Shown piece by piece: positions 12,848 to 26,164 of a stretch of DNA of 64,000 bases. The first letter of the stretch is position 1. Every line of letters begins with the position of its first letter. This DNA is from Absidia repens (taxonomy: Eukaryota; Mucoromycota; Mucoromycetes; Mucorales; Cunninghamellaceae): the NCBI GenBank assembly GCA_002105175.1, contig MCGE01000004.1, forward strand, positions 620,001 through 684,000, read 5' to 3'. The position numbers and the translations under genes are program-made. The notes below the pieces were generated by a model. It saw only the letters and a list, made by a program, of their open reading frames with translations, made no database searches and was not told the DNA's origin.

Positions 12848-13068
12848 GCTTGACAAACGAACAGAAGAAAAAAAAAAAAAGAAAAAAAAATTGCGGAGGG
12901 GGAATGAATTTTTCAAGCGGGATCCCAATTGCTGGGATTGTGCCGCGCTGGGAATTAAGCTCGAATTGTGCCCATCGTTATGAAAGAGGCCCAAACACTT
13001 CCACTTTTTTACATCCTTCTTCCATTTCACAGCAAAATTCGGTACAGCACACATATATCATATTTAAA
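12848..13068. promoter_or_regulatory. Short divergent promoter, RING gene / Skn7-like gene
   Basis: Only 221 bp separate the two start codons. It contains A/T runs near 12869-12890 and a CG-rich patch near 12940-12960. No defined heat-shock element or TATA box is certain. Shared control is inferred from spacing only. Confidence 0.4.
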
Positions 13069-14910
13069 ATGAAAAACGAGCACTCATCATCAACAAATCA
13101 GCCTCAATATGTGACCATCAATCGATGTAACAGTAAGAACAATCATCGAGAACTTACAAATATTCCTGAATTTGTCAAAAAGCTATTCAGGTATATATAC
13201 AATCGGATGCATCATCGACAATAAAATATCGTGAAAACAATTTATGTACTAATTGGCGCTTTATGATACGCTAGTATGCTGGAGGACAATGCCTACCCAA
13301 CTATACTCTCATGGGGACTTGATGGTAAAACCTTTGTCGTGATCGAACCAACCGAGTTTTCCAAACTGATTCTACCTAAGCATTTCAAGCATGGAAATTT
13401 TGCTAGTTTTGTACGGCAGTTGAACAAATATGACTTTCATAAGATAAGGCACCAAAATGACGATAGGCCATTTGGTCATCATGTAAGTACTATACAATGT
13501 GAATATTCCTTATTATTGTTACTTTTAATTTTATTAATTTTATTATTCATGAATATATATGGTACTTCATATAATTTGTTAAAAAAAAGGCTTGGGAATT
13601 TTGTCATTCTCATTTTCAATATAATAGGAAGGAGCTACTACGAGGCATCAAGGTAAATATTAAGCTTTTTTGTTCCACATTGCAATTAAATTGGAAAGAG
13701 GAGCTCTAATAATTGACCTTCTTTTTTTTTTTTTTTTTTTTTTTTTGATAAATGTCCATATCCACGCCATATTAGAGAAAGACAGCGAGTCATACGAATA
13801 GAAAGGTAGCATCATCAATGCCAGCATCACGCATCTATATTAAGTCTTCCCTACCGAAAACTCTATCATCATCTATATCAGTGCCTTCTTCATCAGTATC
13901 ATTATTATCATCATCACTATCGTTGTCCAAGTCAACCACGATTGAAAAATCATTTGAAGAAATGAGGACCCTGACCCAACAGATTAATGAAATCCAGCAA
14001 TCCCATTCAGCATTGACTAAAAAACTCCGCTCATTGGCTGAAAATCATCAATTGATGGTCGAGACCATTGCCACCTTCAATAATACTATGACAGTTCAAG
14101 ATGATTATATTCAAGATATTTTTCAAACAAAAAACAATGAATTACGTAAGGGTATTTAGTCATATCACTAAGAATTGTTTCATTTTCTGATCCACTTCTT
14201 TTTTTTTTTTTCTACATGACGAAAATCACTGTATCAAAGATACTAATGCCAGTGACATGTTTCAAGCCTACCAAATAGCGCGACGGCAACAACAGGACAA
14301 GCTTGAATTAATTATAAAATATGTAGAAGAGCGAAAAAACCAGTTTTCTTCATTTCTTTTGCCTGATCAGGGGACATTGCTCGAGCCCCCACCCCCACCA
14401 ATCCTTGTGCCACCCACAATAATTCCTAGCAGTGATTATTCTCCACCGCGATGGGCAATGGCGCCGCGTGTCTTATTGGCAGTGAATAGCATTAACAATG
14501 GCAAAGTTATAAAGGATCAAATTTTTCAGTGGCTTCAATCCTTTGGCTGTGACGTGGAATCGATGTTCATAGATCCTTCGATTGATCCGTTTCATGCCAG
14601 TGACCAATTTGATTTGCTTTTCGTGGTATGTAATGGCAAAAAAAAAAAAAAAGACAGGGACCGTTCTAATTTCAAACCCCGTTTTTTTTTTCAGGATGAA
14701 TCGATAGTGTCTGAATACCCTTCAGTTTTAAGTGCAATGAGGAAAAAAAACCCATGGGTTCCTCTTGTGTGCCTTTGTGAAGTAACTTCAGATCAACGTT
14801 TTATAGAGTGGATGCGACAAGGTATCACAGATGTTTTATCGAGGCCATTTGAACAACAGTCTATTCATAAAATGGTCTGTAAATATTGCTCACACCTGAA
14901 AAGACCTTAA
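13069..14910 (+). CDS. HSF-type / response-regulator transcription factor (Skn7/Prr1-like)
   Basis: 454 residues in six exons: 13069-13190, 13275-13482, 13590-13652, 13776-14145, 14240-14625, 14695-14910. An HSF-type DNA-binding domain covers residues ~33-140 (FVKKLF, ILPKHFKHGNFASFVRQLN, YDFHKIRH, HAWEFCHSHF, GIKRKT). A coiled coil follows (TLTQQINEIQQSHSALTKKL), then a receiver-like domain at ~331-454. Skn7 proteins combine these parts and relay osmotic and oxidative stress signals from a phosphorelay. Here the receiver is worn. The N-terminal acidic pair is replaced by Asn-Ser (LLAVNS), and the usual KP is RP (LSRPF, Arg433). Asp384 in FDLLFVDES does sit at the phospho-acceptor position, created by an exon junction. 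Phosphorelay control is therefore doubtful. DNA binding looks intact. Confidence 0.9.
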
Positions 14911-15359
14911 ATATTCAAACTCATTAAATAAAAAGACTTGGACCACTTTAAATTAGGCAAGGTTCCCAAAACTCTAATAGATTTCGCGGGCTTTAAACAT
15001 TTCTCACTCTTCCAAAGAAATAAGAAGTGATCCCAGGCATGGCGCATTATTGGTGTGATACATATATTTAGTTTATGTTTGAATGGACCTTGTCAGAATT
15101 CGAAGAAGTGGTACCTGAAAATAAATTTGTGCATGAATTCAGTCCTTTTTTTTTTTTTTTTTTTTGCTGTTGATATGCCTTCAGGAACTAAAACGCGACA
15201 AGATTTTTTTTTTATTCAGATGTAGAGATAAACCATGACAATTAACACTAAGCTGTCTAATGAAAATATCATGACCTATCCTAAGATAAGGCCATTGAGT
15301 GTGTGTGGGAGTGGAGGGAACTTGCGGTAGAATAAGTATACTGTAAGATAAACTAGTCA
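14911..15359. other. Intergenic, no gene recognised
   Basis: 3' flank of the Skn7-like gene with an AATAAAAAG poly(A)-like signal near 14925, a T18 tract near 15148 and no convincing open frame. Confidence 0.45.
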
Positions 15360-16140
15360 GAGTAAAGGAGAAAAGCTATTCTACAGCAAAGGGGTAAGTT
15401 AAACTAGGCTGTGTTTCCCGTTGTTGGCTTTAAAACCATCATTTCGCTGATGGTGAATAGTGGTGGTTGTTGTAAAAGAAAAGGAGAGCATCGCTGTTGA
15501 ATGGCGGAGGTTGCTGTAAAAAGAAAAGGGAGTCACCATGTCGACGATTGTTGAATGGAGGCGGTTGCTTTAAAAAGAAAGAAAACGAGCTATATTTTTA
15601 GCGTTGTTCTATGATATTGCTGTTATAACACAGAGGAGAAGCGAAAATGGATGGATTCCTCTTTGCAACGGACAAAAAATAATAATAATAATTGCAAACC
15701 AATCCTTCGGGAGACTCGGGAACCGTTTCAAATGCCGCCCACGTGAATATTTATTGTTTCCCCATTTTTATTTTTTCCCTTCGCTCTTTCTTTTCATTTT
15801 CTTTTTTTCCTTCATCATTCAATTCTTTGAGGTTGTGATGATCTTAGATTAGGAGGAATTGATTTATATACCACTACACCACGTATCAGGACTAGTTTAG
15901 AAAGGTTTTCAGCTCAGGGATTACAAGATGCATGGGGACACCCTTTCATTTTGGATCCAGGATTTAGAACCACCATTAGTTGGCTTTTGGCACCATTATT
16001 AGTTTAGTATAGTGTTAGATTGTCTACAGTTCGTTTTTATATCTGAATATCTTTGATACTGTTCAATAAAATATGTAAACTTTTTACATGCTTCAATGAA
16101 AAATGTCTTGATCTGTCTCTCTCATGTCTTGTGTAATAGA

Positions 16141-16186
<46 letters not shown>

Positions 16187-16560
16187 ACTACCACGCTATA
16201 GTTCTATGTTTGCCGCTATGTCCTAATAACGAGTACCCTTTTGGTTTCTCTCATTCCTTGTAATATACAGTTTATTAGAGTCCTCTGACCACTGTTCCTT
16301 TGGATTAGTGTTGACCATTCTTCAATCCCCTAATAGCCTCCCTCATGCGATCTCCGTTAGATCCTCTTTACAATGAACCCTGCGCTCTTAGTTTAATACC
16401 TATCATATTCGTTCAAATAAAATTTATTTTTTTTAATACCTATTATATAATGCGAAAAACTATTATCGTGGCTATTTATGAGCTTTCTATTAAACAACTG
16501 CTCCCTACCTCACCCACTACTATGATTACTCCTTCCCAGAGTCCCAGTGAACCCCTCCTA
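15360..16560 (+). repeat. Dispersed non-coding repeat, copy C
   Basis: Full-looking copy. It starts near the shared AGCTATTCTACA word (15375). It has GCCGCCCACGTGAATATTTATT near 15730, the pyrimidine tract, and the core GATTACAAGATGCATGGGG near 15918. Two ~100-bp subunits follow. The first is interrupted by 41 consecutive T at 16143-16183, where other copies have only CCCTTTTAC or CCTTTTTAC. The 3' part shares a CTATTAAACAACTGCTCCC-like end with copies A, E and F. Confidence 0.8.
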
Positions 16561-16994
16561 AGTTGAGCGAAGTGAATGGCGAAAATTCGGAAAAAAAAAA
16601 TTTGACCAAACGCTATGCGAAAATATCATACCTATCCTTTGAATATTAACAGGAATCACATTTTTTGTCATCTTGTACCCAAACGTTTAGCCAGGGCTTT
16701 TTTTTTATTCAAGTGTATTTCTGATTTGAGTTTTCGCAGAGATACGTTCCGCTCAATTGACTTCAAACCTGAGTTCGCTTCTTCCTCTATTGTTTTATTA
16801 GCTTTGATTCTCTCTTTCCTATACTTTCCTCACAACCGTTTGCACATAATGCCTAGAGAAGTTCAAAACTACTGCAATTTTTGCTTTCCCATCCCAATAA
16901 AATTTGACTACATGTACCTAAAAATCTATCTTTTTTTTTTTTTATAATACGAGGCAAGAATATCCCAAACCTCATGTGTATATCATATTTATGG

Positions 16995-17039
<45 letters not shown>

Positions 17040-17251
17040 AGAGTCATAAAGCTACTCCAAGCGCGATATGCCGTTCATCAACCATCATAACTATTTCAAT
17101 TACCAGCAATAAAATATATTTTATTCAGAAATTGTATACAAATAAAGGTAAAACTAAAAATCATGTAACTACATCTTACATTAAATCTAATCTATCTAAC
17201 TAAAGCAAGCACGCCCAAAAGTCAAATAGCCAAATCAGCGAGAGCACCTCG
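16561..17251. other. Intergenic with A42 homopolymer
   Basis: Low-complexity 3' flank of the chitin synthase gene (which ends at 17252 on the minus strand). A run of 42 A lies at 16997-17038. The rev-comp poly(A)-like word TTTATT lies near 17118. Open frames here are low complexity and not called. Confidence 0.5.
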
Positions 17252-20200
17252 TCAAGTCGACTGAAGAGCATCCTCTATACATTGATTGATATAATCCTTT
17301 CTTGGAGCCATATCCATTCCATAGTGTACGCTGAGTTTTTCCCTGACCTGTTTTTTTGTTATAGTCATCAGGTCTGCTGTGCTCGTAATACGCTGGACTT
17401 CGTGTTGGATATCTTCATCTGGAATATCCATGGCTGTCATAGGTTGCTGATAGTGTTGAAGTGGTTGCTGCTGTTGCTGATGCTGATAGCTGAATTGACT
17501 AGGTGTGTTCATCATAGGTGTGGATGCATAATATGGATTATTCGGCGTCATTGTGGTAGATCCAGGATACATCATCATATTTTGGTGTGGTTCACTATAG
17601 ATGGAGGCATTGCCTGGCATAATGGATGATGCGCGGAAAAATTGTTGACTTTGTGAGTAACGCAACATGCTGTTTGCATCTGATTGTAGGGGTAATGGAG
17701 GCTGAGGTCCCATGGAGTAGACACCATTGGTAATACCACTAGACATTGCTGCAGCCGCCATCATATGTTGTTGGTGTTGTTGTTGCTGCGATCGGCGAGA
17801 TATAGCTGTTACTTCAGTGACCTTCGTTTCCACAGAGTTGGTTTCCCAGATTTCGTTTTCGTGATCTTTCCATTTTTTGAGAGGAATGCTTCTTGGGTCA
17901 AATCGTCCTTCATCTGCTGCCATTGCCTTTTTATGTCCGCCTTCACCGACCACCACTCGAGTATTTCCCCACGAGAAATCGTCAAAATGCCAAAATGAAT
18001 ACATTGGCATAAAGAAGGAGAAGAGTGGAATAGCCAAAATATAAACAATCATCCATCCAATATGTTCCCACTAAAGAATCGGTAAAATAAGGAGTTAGCA
18101 TAATTACAATAATTTCATTGTGTTTGTGATGTATGTACCTTTCGACGCAGTATAAATATAATTGCTTGCAAACCATACACACCACCAAGCGTAATTATAG
18201 ATATCATTGGGACTTGTCCAGCATCCGTGACTAAGCGGTAGATCAAATAAATCAAGTAGCAAACTATAGCAGGCATGGTCAATGTACTAAGCAAATCCAA
18301 TATCACCACAAAACGCATTGAGAAACAGCAAAATCCGCAGAGTTGAGGCAAAAACATGAGTTCACCCAAGTTGTGAATGGTTGAATTGATCCAGCGGCGT
18401 CGTTGAGACAACAAAACGCTCCATCGATCTGGTGCGTTGGTGAGACATCCCGCATCTGCTGTGAACCGGGTCTTGTATGTAGGGAAGTGCTTGAGAATCA
18501 ACGTTGTCAGGTATCGATCTTCACCCAAATGTAGCAAATTTTTTTGATGGAGTGTGCTGACCCGGTTTTCAGAATAATCATCGATGACTTGGTTGCTGAT
18601 TAATAGAGGTTGTTGCTTGGCAGGTGATCGGACGCGGTACATGCAGAAACACCCGGGAAGACAGGTCACAGATCCAAACAAAGATTCAAACGCCTTGGCC
18701 AAGAAATGGGATATATAGTATTCATATACTTGAATCATTGTCACCCAACTATCCTTTTCGTTTGCCAGTTTGGTTTCACCACAAAGACCGACCACTTTGG
18801 AATCGTGCACGAAACAGGACACCATACGATTCAGAGAGTCAGGAAGCACTTCAGTATCAGCATCCACCATGAGGACAAATTCATAGAAACCAGGATTCAC
18901 CCCAATCACATTCTTGATCTGATGATATATTTCAAGTTCCATGGGCGCCATCGCAGATTCAAAGTGGACTTTGTTCAAAAATCTCATCAACACCATTTGA
19001 GAGTCTCGTTTACCACGGTTACCAGGTTTTTGCCGTTCACCAGGACCACCCACTTTGACCACTACCACATAGGGCACCACATGGCCAGCGCATTCATATA
19101 GTCCGGAGTATATTTTTCCCATGTTGTGTTGTTTGGCACCTTCACCCAGAGAAAAGAAGGACAGAGGTTCCGGGTCAACATTTGGATCCACACCTAGAAT
19201 ATCCAGCACAATACGCGGTGTCGGTCGATCATTACCACTACCAATCAGCATACCATCACAAACCAAAAAAATCAACTTGCGTTTGTCGTCATATCGTAGC
19301 ACAGCTATGGAGTCGATGGTTTTTCGCAATGATTCTTCGCTTTCTGTGTAACAAGGTACCTGGCAAACAATGAATTTGTCGTATTCTTCAGGCTCCCGAT
19401 GTGTTCCCAGTTGAAGAGCAGCCAAAAACTTGAATAGAATCACCGCACAAAGGAATCCCGTAACAATCAGCAAAAAGTATTCCGAGAATTGACATTGTAT
19501 TGAACGCCGAGTATCCACTTTTCCAACAAAAAATAGATTGCGAAGACAAACTAGCTGACGATGGCGTAGTTCATCATTGATTGGAAGCGCATCAAAATGT
19601 TTGGATATATCCGTACCAGCCAGTTGCCTGAATAGTTCGACAATACCATTATCCATAAAGTTGAGATTGACATTTCCCGGTAATTGTTGTCCTTTTGGTG
19701 CACGAGGGACACGACCACCCATCAGATAGTACGTCAGATCATAGACATCGCCATGTAGAATAGCCCATTGTCGATGAGTCGAGATATCGCCCACATTCAC
19801 TACGTTGGTTGCTTGGCGGAGAATGTCCCTGGGTTCATATCCCATAAATCCGAGGCGGTAATTTTTGCGCATATACACGAGCTGTTCATGGTACCAATCA
19901 GGACGGTAATCATTCGTAAAATAGCGGAAATCGTGATAGGCGGCATTCTTGTCGGTAAGATTGACTTGAAAATCTAGTACCACTTCGTCGGAGACATTTC
20001 CATCAGTTCCATCGCATAAAGCAGAGACTTGTAAGGGAAATAGATTGGTAGCATCCTTCCCAGCATAGTCAAAGATAGCGTCTTCTGGAATGACTTCAGA
20101 GGCCCAATGATGAGGGGCAAACTTGGTCAGATCAAATACTTCACCGCGAATAGCCACAAACGCCGCATCTTTGTCAGTCTTGCTTTGTAGTTCGTTGGAA

Positions 20201-23168
20201 GAATACACATCTTGATGAGGACAGATGAGTGGACCAAAAAAGATGATAAACACAACCATGGAAGCAGACATAAGAAAGATCAAAATACATAGTGTCACTT
20301 TTTCACGCCAAGCCAATCGTATATCCTTTCGCTTCATTCCACCACACCAGTTCAAAAAAGGAGAAGGCACCCACCATGTGAGAAGCCAAACAAGAATCAG
20401 CCATTTGCGTCTAGCACTAGTCATTCGATGTATATCTTCATCTTCAGGGATCATATCAGCTAAACCATTGTTTCCGGGACCGCCAACTCCACCACCACCG
20501 CCACCACCATTAGGTAACTGTTGTTGCTGGTGTTGTTGTTGTTGCTGCTGTTTTTCATCCAATATCATTGCTGGTGTAGAATGCAGATCAGGAGAGTAGT
20601 TCTGAGGGGTGCTGTTGTCATCCAAATCATAGGGATCCTCGGACACTGCAGAGGAAAACTGATCTTCGTTGAAGGAGTAGCCGTCATAGGTATCCCGTCG
20701 AAGAACCGGGGACAGTCCTGAAAAAAATAAGCGAATCATGATTGAGTTTTTTAATGTAATGGAAGATCAATTCTTTTTTTTTATACGATGACTTACCGGT
20801 CGGAGAGGTTTTGTTTTTCTTGGCTTCCGCCTTTTCGAGACCACGCAAATCATATTCCAATGTACAAAATGCTTGGTTTGATAAATAAATCTAGCAAAAA
20901 TCAACATAGTATCATATGAGTAAATTGAAAAATATTCAGAAAAGATGTAAACTTACCTTGTCATGACCGATTCCCACTTTAGATTCATTCCATTGTAATT
21001 CCTGAAATACAGCCACACATCGGTCACGTAAGCCAAGGGAAGAGTCAATATCAGATCCAGTAGTGAGTGGTAAAGATACACAATATCGGTCCCAAAAATC
21101 TTGTAAGGAAAAAACAGTGTTGTAGTGGACTTGAAGGCTTGGAATCAAAAAGGGCAATTTGAAGGCCGTGACTTGAGAGGTAACCTTACGAGCATCACAA
21201 GAGTAAGCCAACATCATGTCATTTGGTCGCAAGGAAAGAACAAACCATGGTACAGTAGACTGAAGCACATCTTGAAGTTCTTGGACACCTGCTAATAGCT
21301 GGTCACCCATAGTAGGCACATGGTCCCAGGTTGGTTGTGTGGAAGTCATTGGTGTTCGATGTTGTGGTATGACCCCATGCTGAGCTACATAGACACGGTT
21401 GTTGCTGGTAGCATCATCACCAAGATTAGATTCAGAGAAAAGCGCAGCCAAAAGTCCATTGGTGGTCGGAGTATTGTACGCATTGCCCCGGAAGAGGGTG
21501 ACAAAATCGCTGCATAAGTAATCTTCGTTTCGTTCAGTAAAGCCGTTTGGATCATAATGTACCGAGCCCCAATAATGCTGAATAGAGAAGGTATTGGTGT
21601 GATTGGCTTTTTTGAATTGGACACCGGCATCGTTGCTTTTGTTGGCGCTAATAAAATGATCCATCACCACATCATCCTTTGATCGTTGTTGCACACGTCC
21701 AGCCTGCGTGTTGAGAATTGAGAAGATGCCTTTTGAAGGGTGGTGAAAAGCATCCATGGTCGCGTTGTTGTTGATTCGAGTAATAGAAGGAATCGTAAGT
21801 CCTTGATCCTGGTGGTCGTGTAAATCTCGTTCAAATGCATTGGTGATCATCGATTGGTGTAGTGCTTCATTCACAAAATTCAGTGAAAGATCATCCAATG
21901 TTGCCGATTGATTGAGTCGAATATTTGGCCCCCAGCCATCCAACAGAGCAATCCAGCTGTGTGTTGTCTTTTGTTGCTTCGATAGTTTGGTGTTGATATG
22001 TTCGACAATCCACGTAAATAGCACTGTGTATAATGACTGAGCCAAATCGTGACGCTGCTTTGATGCCATGACAGGGTCCAAAAACAAAGTAGTGATATCA
22101 CGTTTGATCAACTTGCTTTTGTACGTCAATGTGTTCAACAAAGCTTTCGAGTCCACCCCTAACAAGTCAGCCACAAAGGTGAGGACATCCATGTTTTTCA
22201 CTACAGCGGCATCTTGAGCATTGACAGGGTCCTGGCAGAACACGATATTTCCCAAATGAAGAATAGCGGCCAACACTTGGAATATTTGAACTACCATTGG
22301 ACGAGGAAATCCAAGCGCTTTCAATGATTGCTGAGCATCTTGATAAAGTTGAGCGTCGTCCACAGAAGCAGCCCGTAAAGTTGATGTATGAGCCAAGTAA
22401 GTCAAAGTAGATCCATCACCAGTTAGCCCCAACCGTTGCTTTTCTTCCAAAGGAGCAGCCAGTAACGTATAAAAGATATGGAAGTTGCGTTCATCTTGTG
22501 GAGCTTGGGTTACTCTTGTTTTGTCCAAAAAGAAAGGCAAATGTTGTGCACCAATGACGCGACCCCGCTCAGAATAGTAGAGTTCGATGTATTGGAAGCA
22601 CCTAGAGGCATGATCGTGCACCGTTGATTTCGCACCAGTCCAAAGGTGAATGAGTGTTTGTGAGTGTTGAAGGTGTTGTTCAAATTTGGTTTGCTTTTTG
22701 TTGGATCCTAATGCAAGACAATGAGCTACAGCACGTTGAAATTGTTGTGATTTCCCGCTGGCAGGTTCTCCACTGAGGGACGAAAAAAAAAAAAAAAATA
22801 CGGAGGGAATAAAAATTAGAAAAAGGGAGACTCCCCCCAAAAAAACATGATTTTTAAATCACCGACTACCAAATAACAATAGCTTACCAGAATAAAATGG
22901 ATTGATTTAAACTAGTTCTTCGCATATGATGATAGGCATGGTTCACCAATTGATATAAATGTGGACCATTTTGTTTAGTTTGGGTATCTTTGTAAGCAAT
23001 CGTATATTCTCGACTGCAATCTTGATCCAATACTGGATTGAAGGAGACTAAGACCGTATCTCCTATATTAGTATATAAATGATCCTCTAAATATCGCTGT
23101 CTTAGAACTTCTGCTATGTTTTCAGACGACGTATCTACAATTTCAGTAAGGTCCTGGCAAGTGGTCAT
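17252..23168 (-). CDS. Chitin synthase with N-terminal myosin-like motor (class V type)
   Basis: Plasma-membrane enzyme that polymerises UDP-GlcNAc into chitin. 1862 residues in five exons: 22888-23168, 20957-22772, 20797-20890, 18139-20717, 17252-18070. Residues 1-~700 are a myosin-head-like domain with Walker A GEPASGKS and the [13 protein letters not shown] motif. Switch I ([13 protein letters not shown]) and switch II (LLDGWGPN) are far from the myosin consensus. A Gln/Gly-rich linker, membrane segments and a cytochrome b5-like segment ([19 protein letters not shown], ~residue 915) follow. The catalytic part has [19 protein letters not shown] (Asp1348/Asp1350), GEDRYL (~1461) and QRRRW (1501-1505). 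Five or more membrane helices surround it. The end is a DEK-C-like helical domain ([13 protein letters not shown] onward). The catalytic core is complete. In fungi the motor guides vesicle delivery of the enzyme to the hyphal tip. Confidence 0.95.
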
Positions 23169-24523
23169 CTATAGAGTAGCATAGCCATTATTAAATGAGT
23201 TAGTTGACATCGATTTTATATTAAATCTCCGAATCAAAATAGCATTGATATTACTTTTTCCAAGCGTTAGAGGGTAAATTGATTACGTATTGCTAAATAA
23301 ATATATATGAGATTATTCTAATAATGATGAACGTGATTAGGTATATACAGAGAATGAATGGCAATGAAATGAAGAAAGAAGAAAAAGATTAAGAAGACGA
23401 AAATGAGGAATACTTTTTAGATACTCCTTACCAAATGAGCATCGAAGCAAGCACCTACCCCTTAGCGATCTTTTTTATTCTTTGCTATCCAGTTGCCCAC
23501 CACTCCCTTTCCCCCCTTTATTTTCAGCAACTCCGTAAAGAAAAATGCTCCCGTGAAAGTCAATTGCATCTGTAAACAAATGGCCTTATGGTATTTTTAT
23601 TTTATTGCCTTGCAGGATATCCTTTATCGGGATCATGTACAACGGTCATCTCTTTATTTGTTCCTGAGTTCTCCCTTTTATGCTCTAAAGTATTCAAATA
23701 CCGAAATGCTATTTTTTTTGTCATAAAACACAAATAATAATGCCATGGTGATCTATGAAAGTCCCTTTTTATTTTATCTTTGTAATGAATGTCATGCCAC
23801 CAATATAAGAAAGAAAGTTACAACAACAACAGCAACAGTAACATCCAAGAATGAAAGAATAAAGACTTAAAACTATGTTGAGTTATCAAACATGACATTA
23901 ACCAATAACAGTGCGAGCTACAGGCATAGATCCCTAAAAATAATTTCCTTCCTTTATCCTATGAATTCCAAAAACCCATATTGTATACCATTTTATAAAG
24001 TAGTAAGCACTTCAAAAACAAACTGATCACCCCATTCCAATATAATATGACGGTAGCAGATTTCAACTTCGAAGACAGTACGCGCACCCCTTTCTCTTTT
24101 TTTTTAAAAAAAAAAGTCCCACCCGAAGTATGATACAAGCCTTCAGCAGTTGTCGATCCGACAATGCGAATGTCAAATCCCTTTTCCGATAACCCCACAA
24201 ATCAACACTTGAAAAAATTAGAACAACAGTATAGGTTCAAATTTTGGAATACAATATAATATATCAATGACTTTTTATTGCATATGTAAAATCGTTGTGT
24301 GATAGGAATAAATAAAAAGTAATAGTAATTATGTCGATATAACGAATAAGGATAGTGAGAGATATAAAAAATATGATATAAAAAGTGATGTAATTTTTTG
24401 GATTTTATTTATGCAAAATTGGAAGGGGAATATCTATAAATGTGATTGGACATGTGTATGTGTATGAGTATTTGTGTCTGTGTGTGCCTGTCAATGAAGC
24501 CTATAAAATATCGGGTCAGAGAA
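23169..24523. other. Intergenic, no gene recognised
   Basis: Lies upstream of the chitin synthase start and downstream of Iwr1. It holds AT-rich sequence, an AACAACAACAGCAACAG stretch near 23822 and two short unsupported open frames. It probably includes the chitin synthase promoter. Confidence 0.45.
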
Positions 24524-26164
24524 TCAGTAGTCGACATCACTTGACTCCTCGTAGCCATATTCTATTTGTCACAAATAAAAAAGTAAGTATGGCTGTCTAT
24601 TTTCATCGTGCATAGCTATAAAAATGTATTACTTACGGTCTTCATAATCTTCATCACTGTCTTCCTCGTCGGGGTAGTCATTTTGATAAAAGTCTTCAGC
24701 TATGTATGTATAAAAATAAAAAGTGATATGAGTTTGTATTTGATATATCAATTCATACCAACATCAACAAGAAACTTACCGTTGGAATCTTCATCTTCGT
24801 TGTCACCAATTTCACTGTCTGAATCTTCGTTCAAATATTCAGTTTCTTGATCAAACCACATCCTAAAAGGAAAAATTAAAACGTGTGCTATCAGTTGCGT
24901 ATTCTCATTTCTATTTTATTTCTCTTTCTTCCATTACTTACAGAGAGCCAACATTAGGACCAGTAACATCAGCATCATCTGTTGACTTGTCACAATAGTA
25001 CACATCATATACATAGTCATCCTTTTCTGGTTCTTCAACTCTGTCGTTTACTAAATCACAAACATCAGTGTCCGAGATGGTATGCTTCCCCTCCACCATT
25101 ACATTTCACTTACAAGTAAGGTATTCTTTGACCATTGGAATGAAGTTGCACATAATATCATCAGGATTTTCTTCGTCGTCATCCATGAATAGCCTATGGT
25201 TATGGATACAGAATGTCAAACCAAATCAGTATGTACCCTTGTTTATGATTGTATCGAGTTTAGAACTTACTTTGGTTCATCCCGGTGTTTTTCATCCTTG
25301 ACAGCTTCATATAATTGGAATAAATCCTCAGCCGCTTTTTCTGAAGAGCTTTGTACACTATAGATTTTTAAAAAAAAGATAAAAAAAAAAGTATAATGTA
25401 CATTAGCAAAAGGATATGTATTTTCATGAGATGTTCTTACGTTGGCGGCATGGTTTTATCTACCTTGGTTCTGTTTTGAGTGATGAGACGATATCTAGCT
25501 TGTTTGGCGGAAGTCTAGAAATAAACAATACGGATAACAGTGAGTGAATATTATAAGGTATTTGCCGATGAATGGTATACCTGCGAATGCTGGGTTTTTT
25601 TATCACGTTTGGCGTCAAGATTTCCAGCTGTATCAGATCGAGTTCCTGGTCGAATTCGTCGATTTATACGATCCTAATGTTTAGAGGAAAGTAATCACAC
25701 AGTTGAATAAAAAAATAAATAAACGAGCATGATACTATATATCAAGTAATTTGGACTTACCTTTAGTTTTTTGGCTTCGTTAATATTCTTGAAACTGTCT
25801 TCCTCCACTGTTTCTGCCAATCTGAAGATTCTAGGTAAAGCCATTGCAGATACTATTTAAGCAAACGAAAACCAACTTGGTAAATTCAAAAACAGAAAGA
25901 TGATCGAGCTTTTCTTACCTTTAAGAGTAGAGTTGCTGGATTTCATGCTATCTTTCTTTGACCGTTTATCCTTCCCAAGATCTTGCATATCTTGATGTTG
26001 AACCACTAAATGGCAAAGAGCGAGATTAATACGACAGTACAAAAAAGAACATAATCAACTTTAACATTAGTGTATTTAAACTTACACAAGGCATCCAGAG
26101 GTTCTTCGTTTCTTTTGCGTTTGATCCGCAAGATCATTTGAGGGGAATCACTCTGTTTGTCCAT
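24524..26164 (-). CDS. IWR1: RNA polymerase II nuclear import factor Iwr1-like
   Basis: Iwr1 binds assembled RNA polymerase II in the cytoplasm and carries it into the nucleus. 294 residues in eleven small exons: 26086-26164, 25919-26005, 25761-25852, 25581-25673, 25441-25514, 25271-25357, 25114-25193, 24942-25050, 24780-24862, 24637-24699, 24524-24561. All phases close. The N-terminus has the family signature ILRIKRKRNEEPLDAL, which doubles as the basic import signal. RIFRLAETVEE, SAKQARYRLI and SSSEKAAEDLFQLYEAV follow. The diagnostic acidic C-terminal block runs through DYVYDVYYC, MWFDQETEYLNEDSDSEIG and AEDFYQNDYPDEEDSDEDY. Eleven exons for 294 residues is dense. It is divergent from the Kelch gene 189 bp away. 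Confidence 0.93.
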
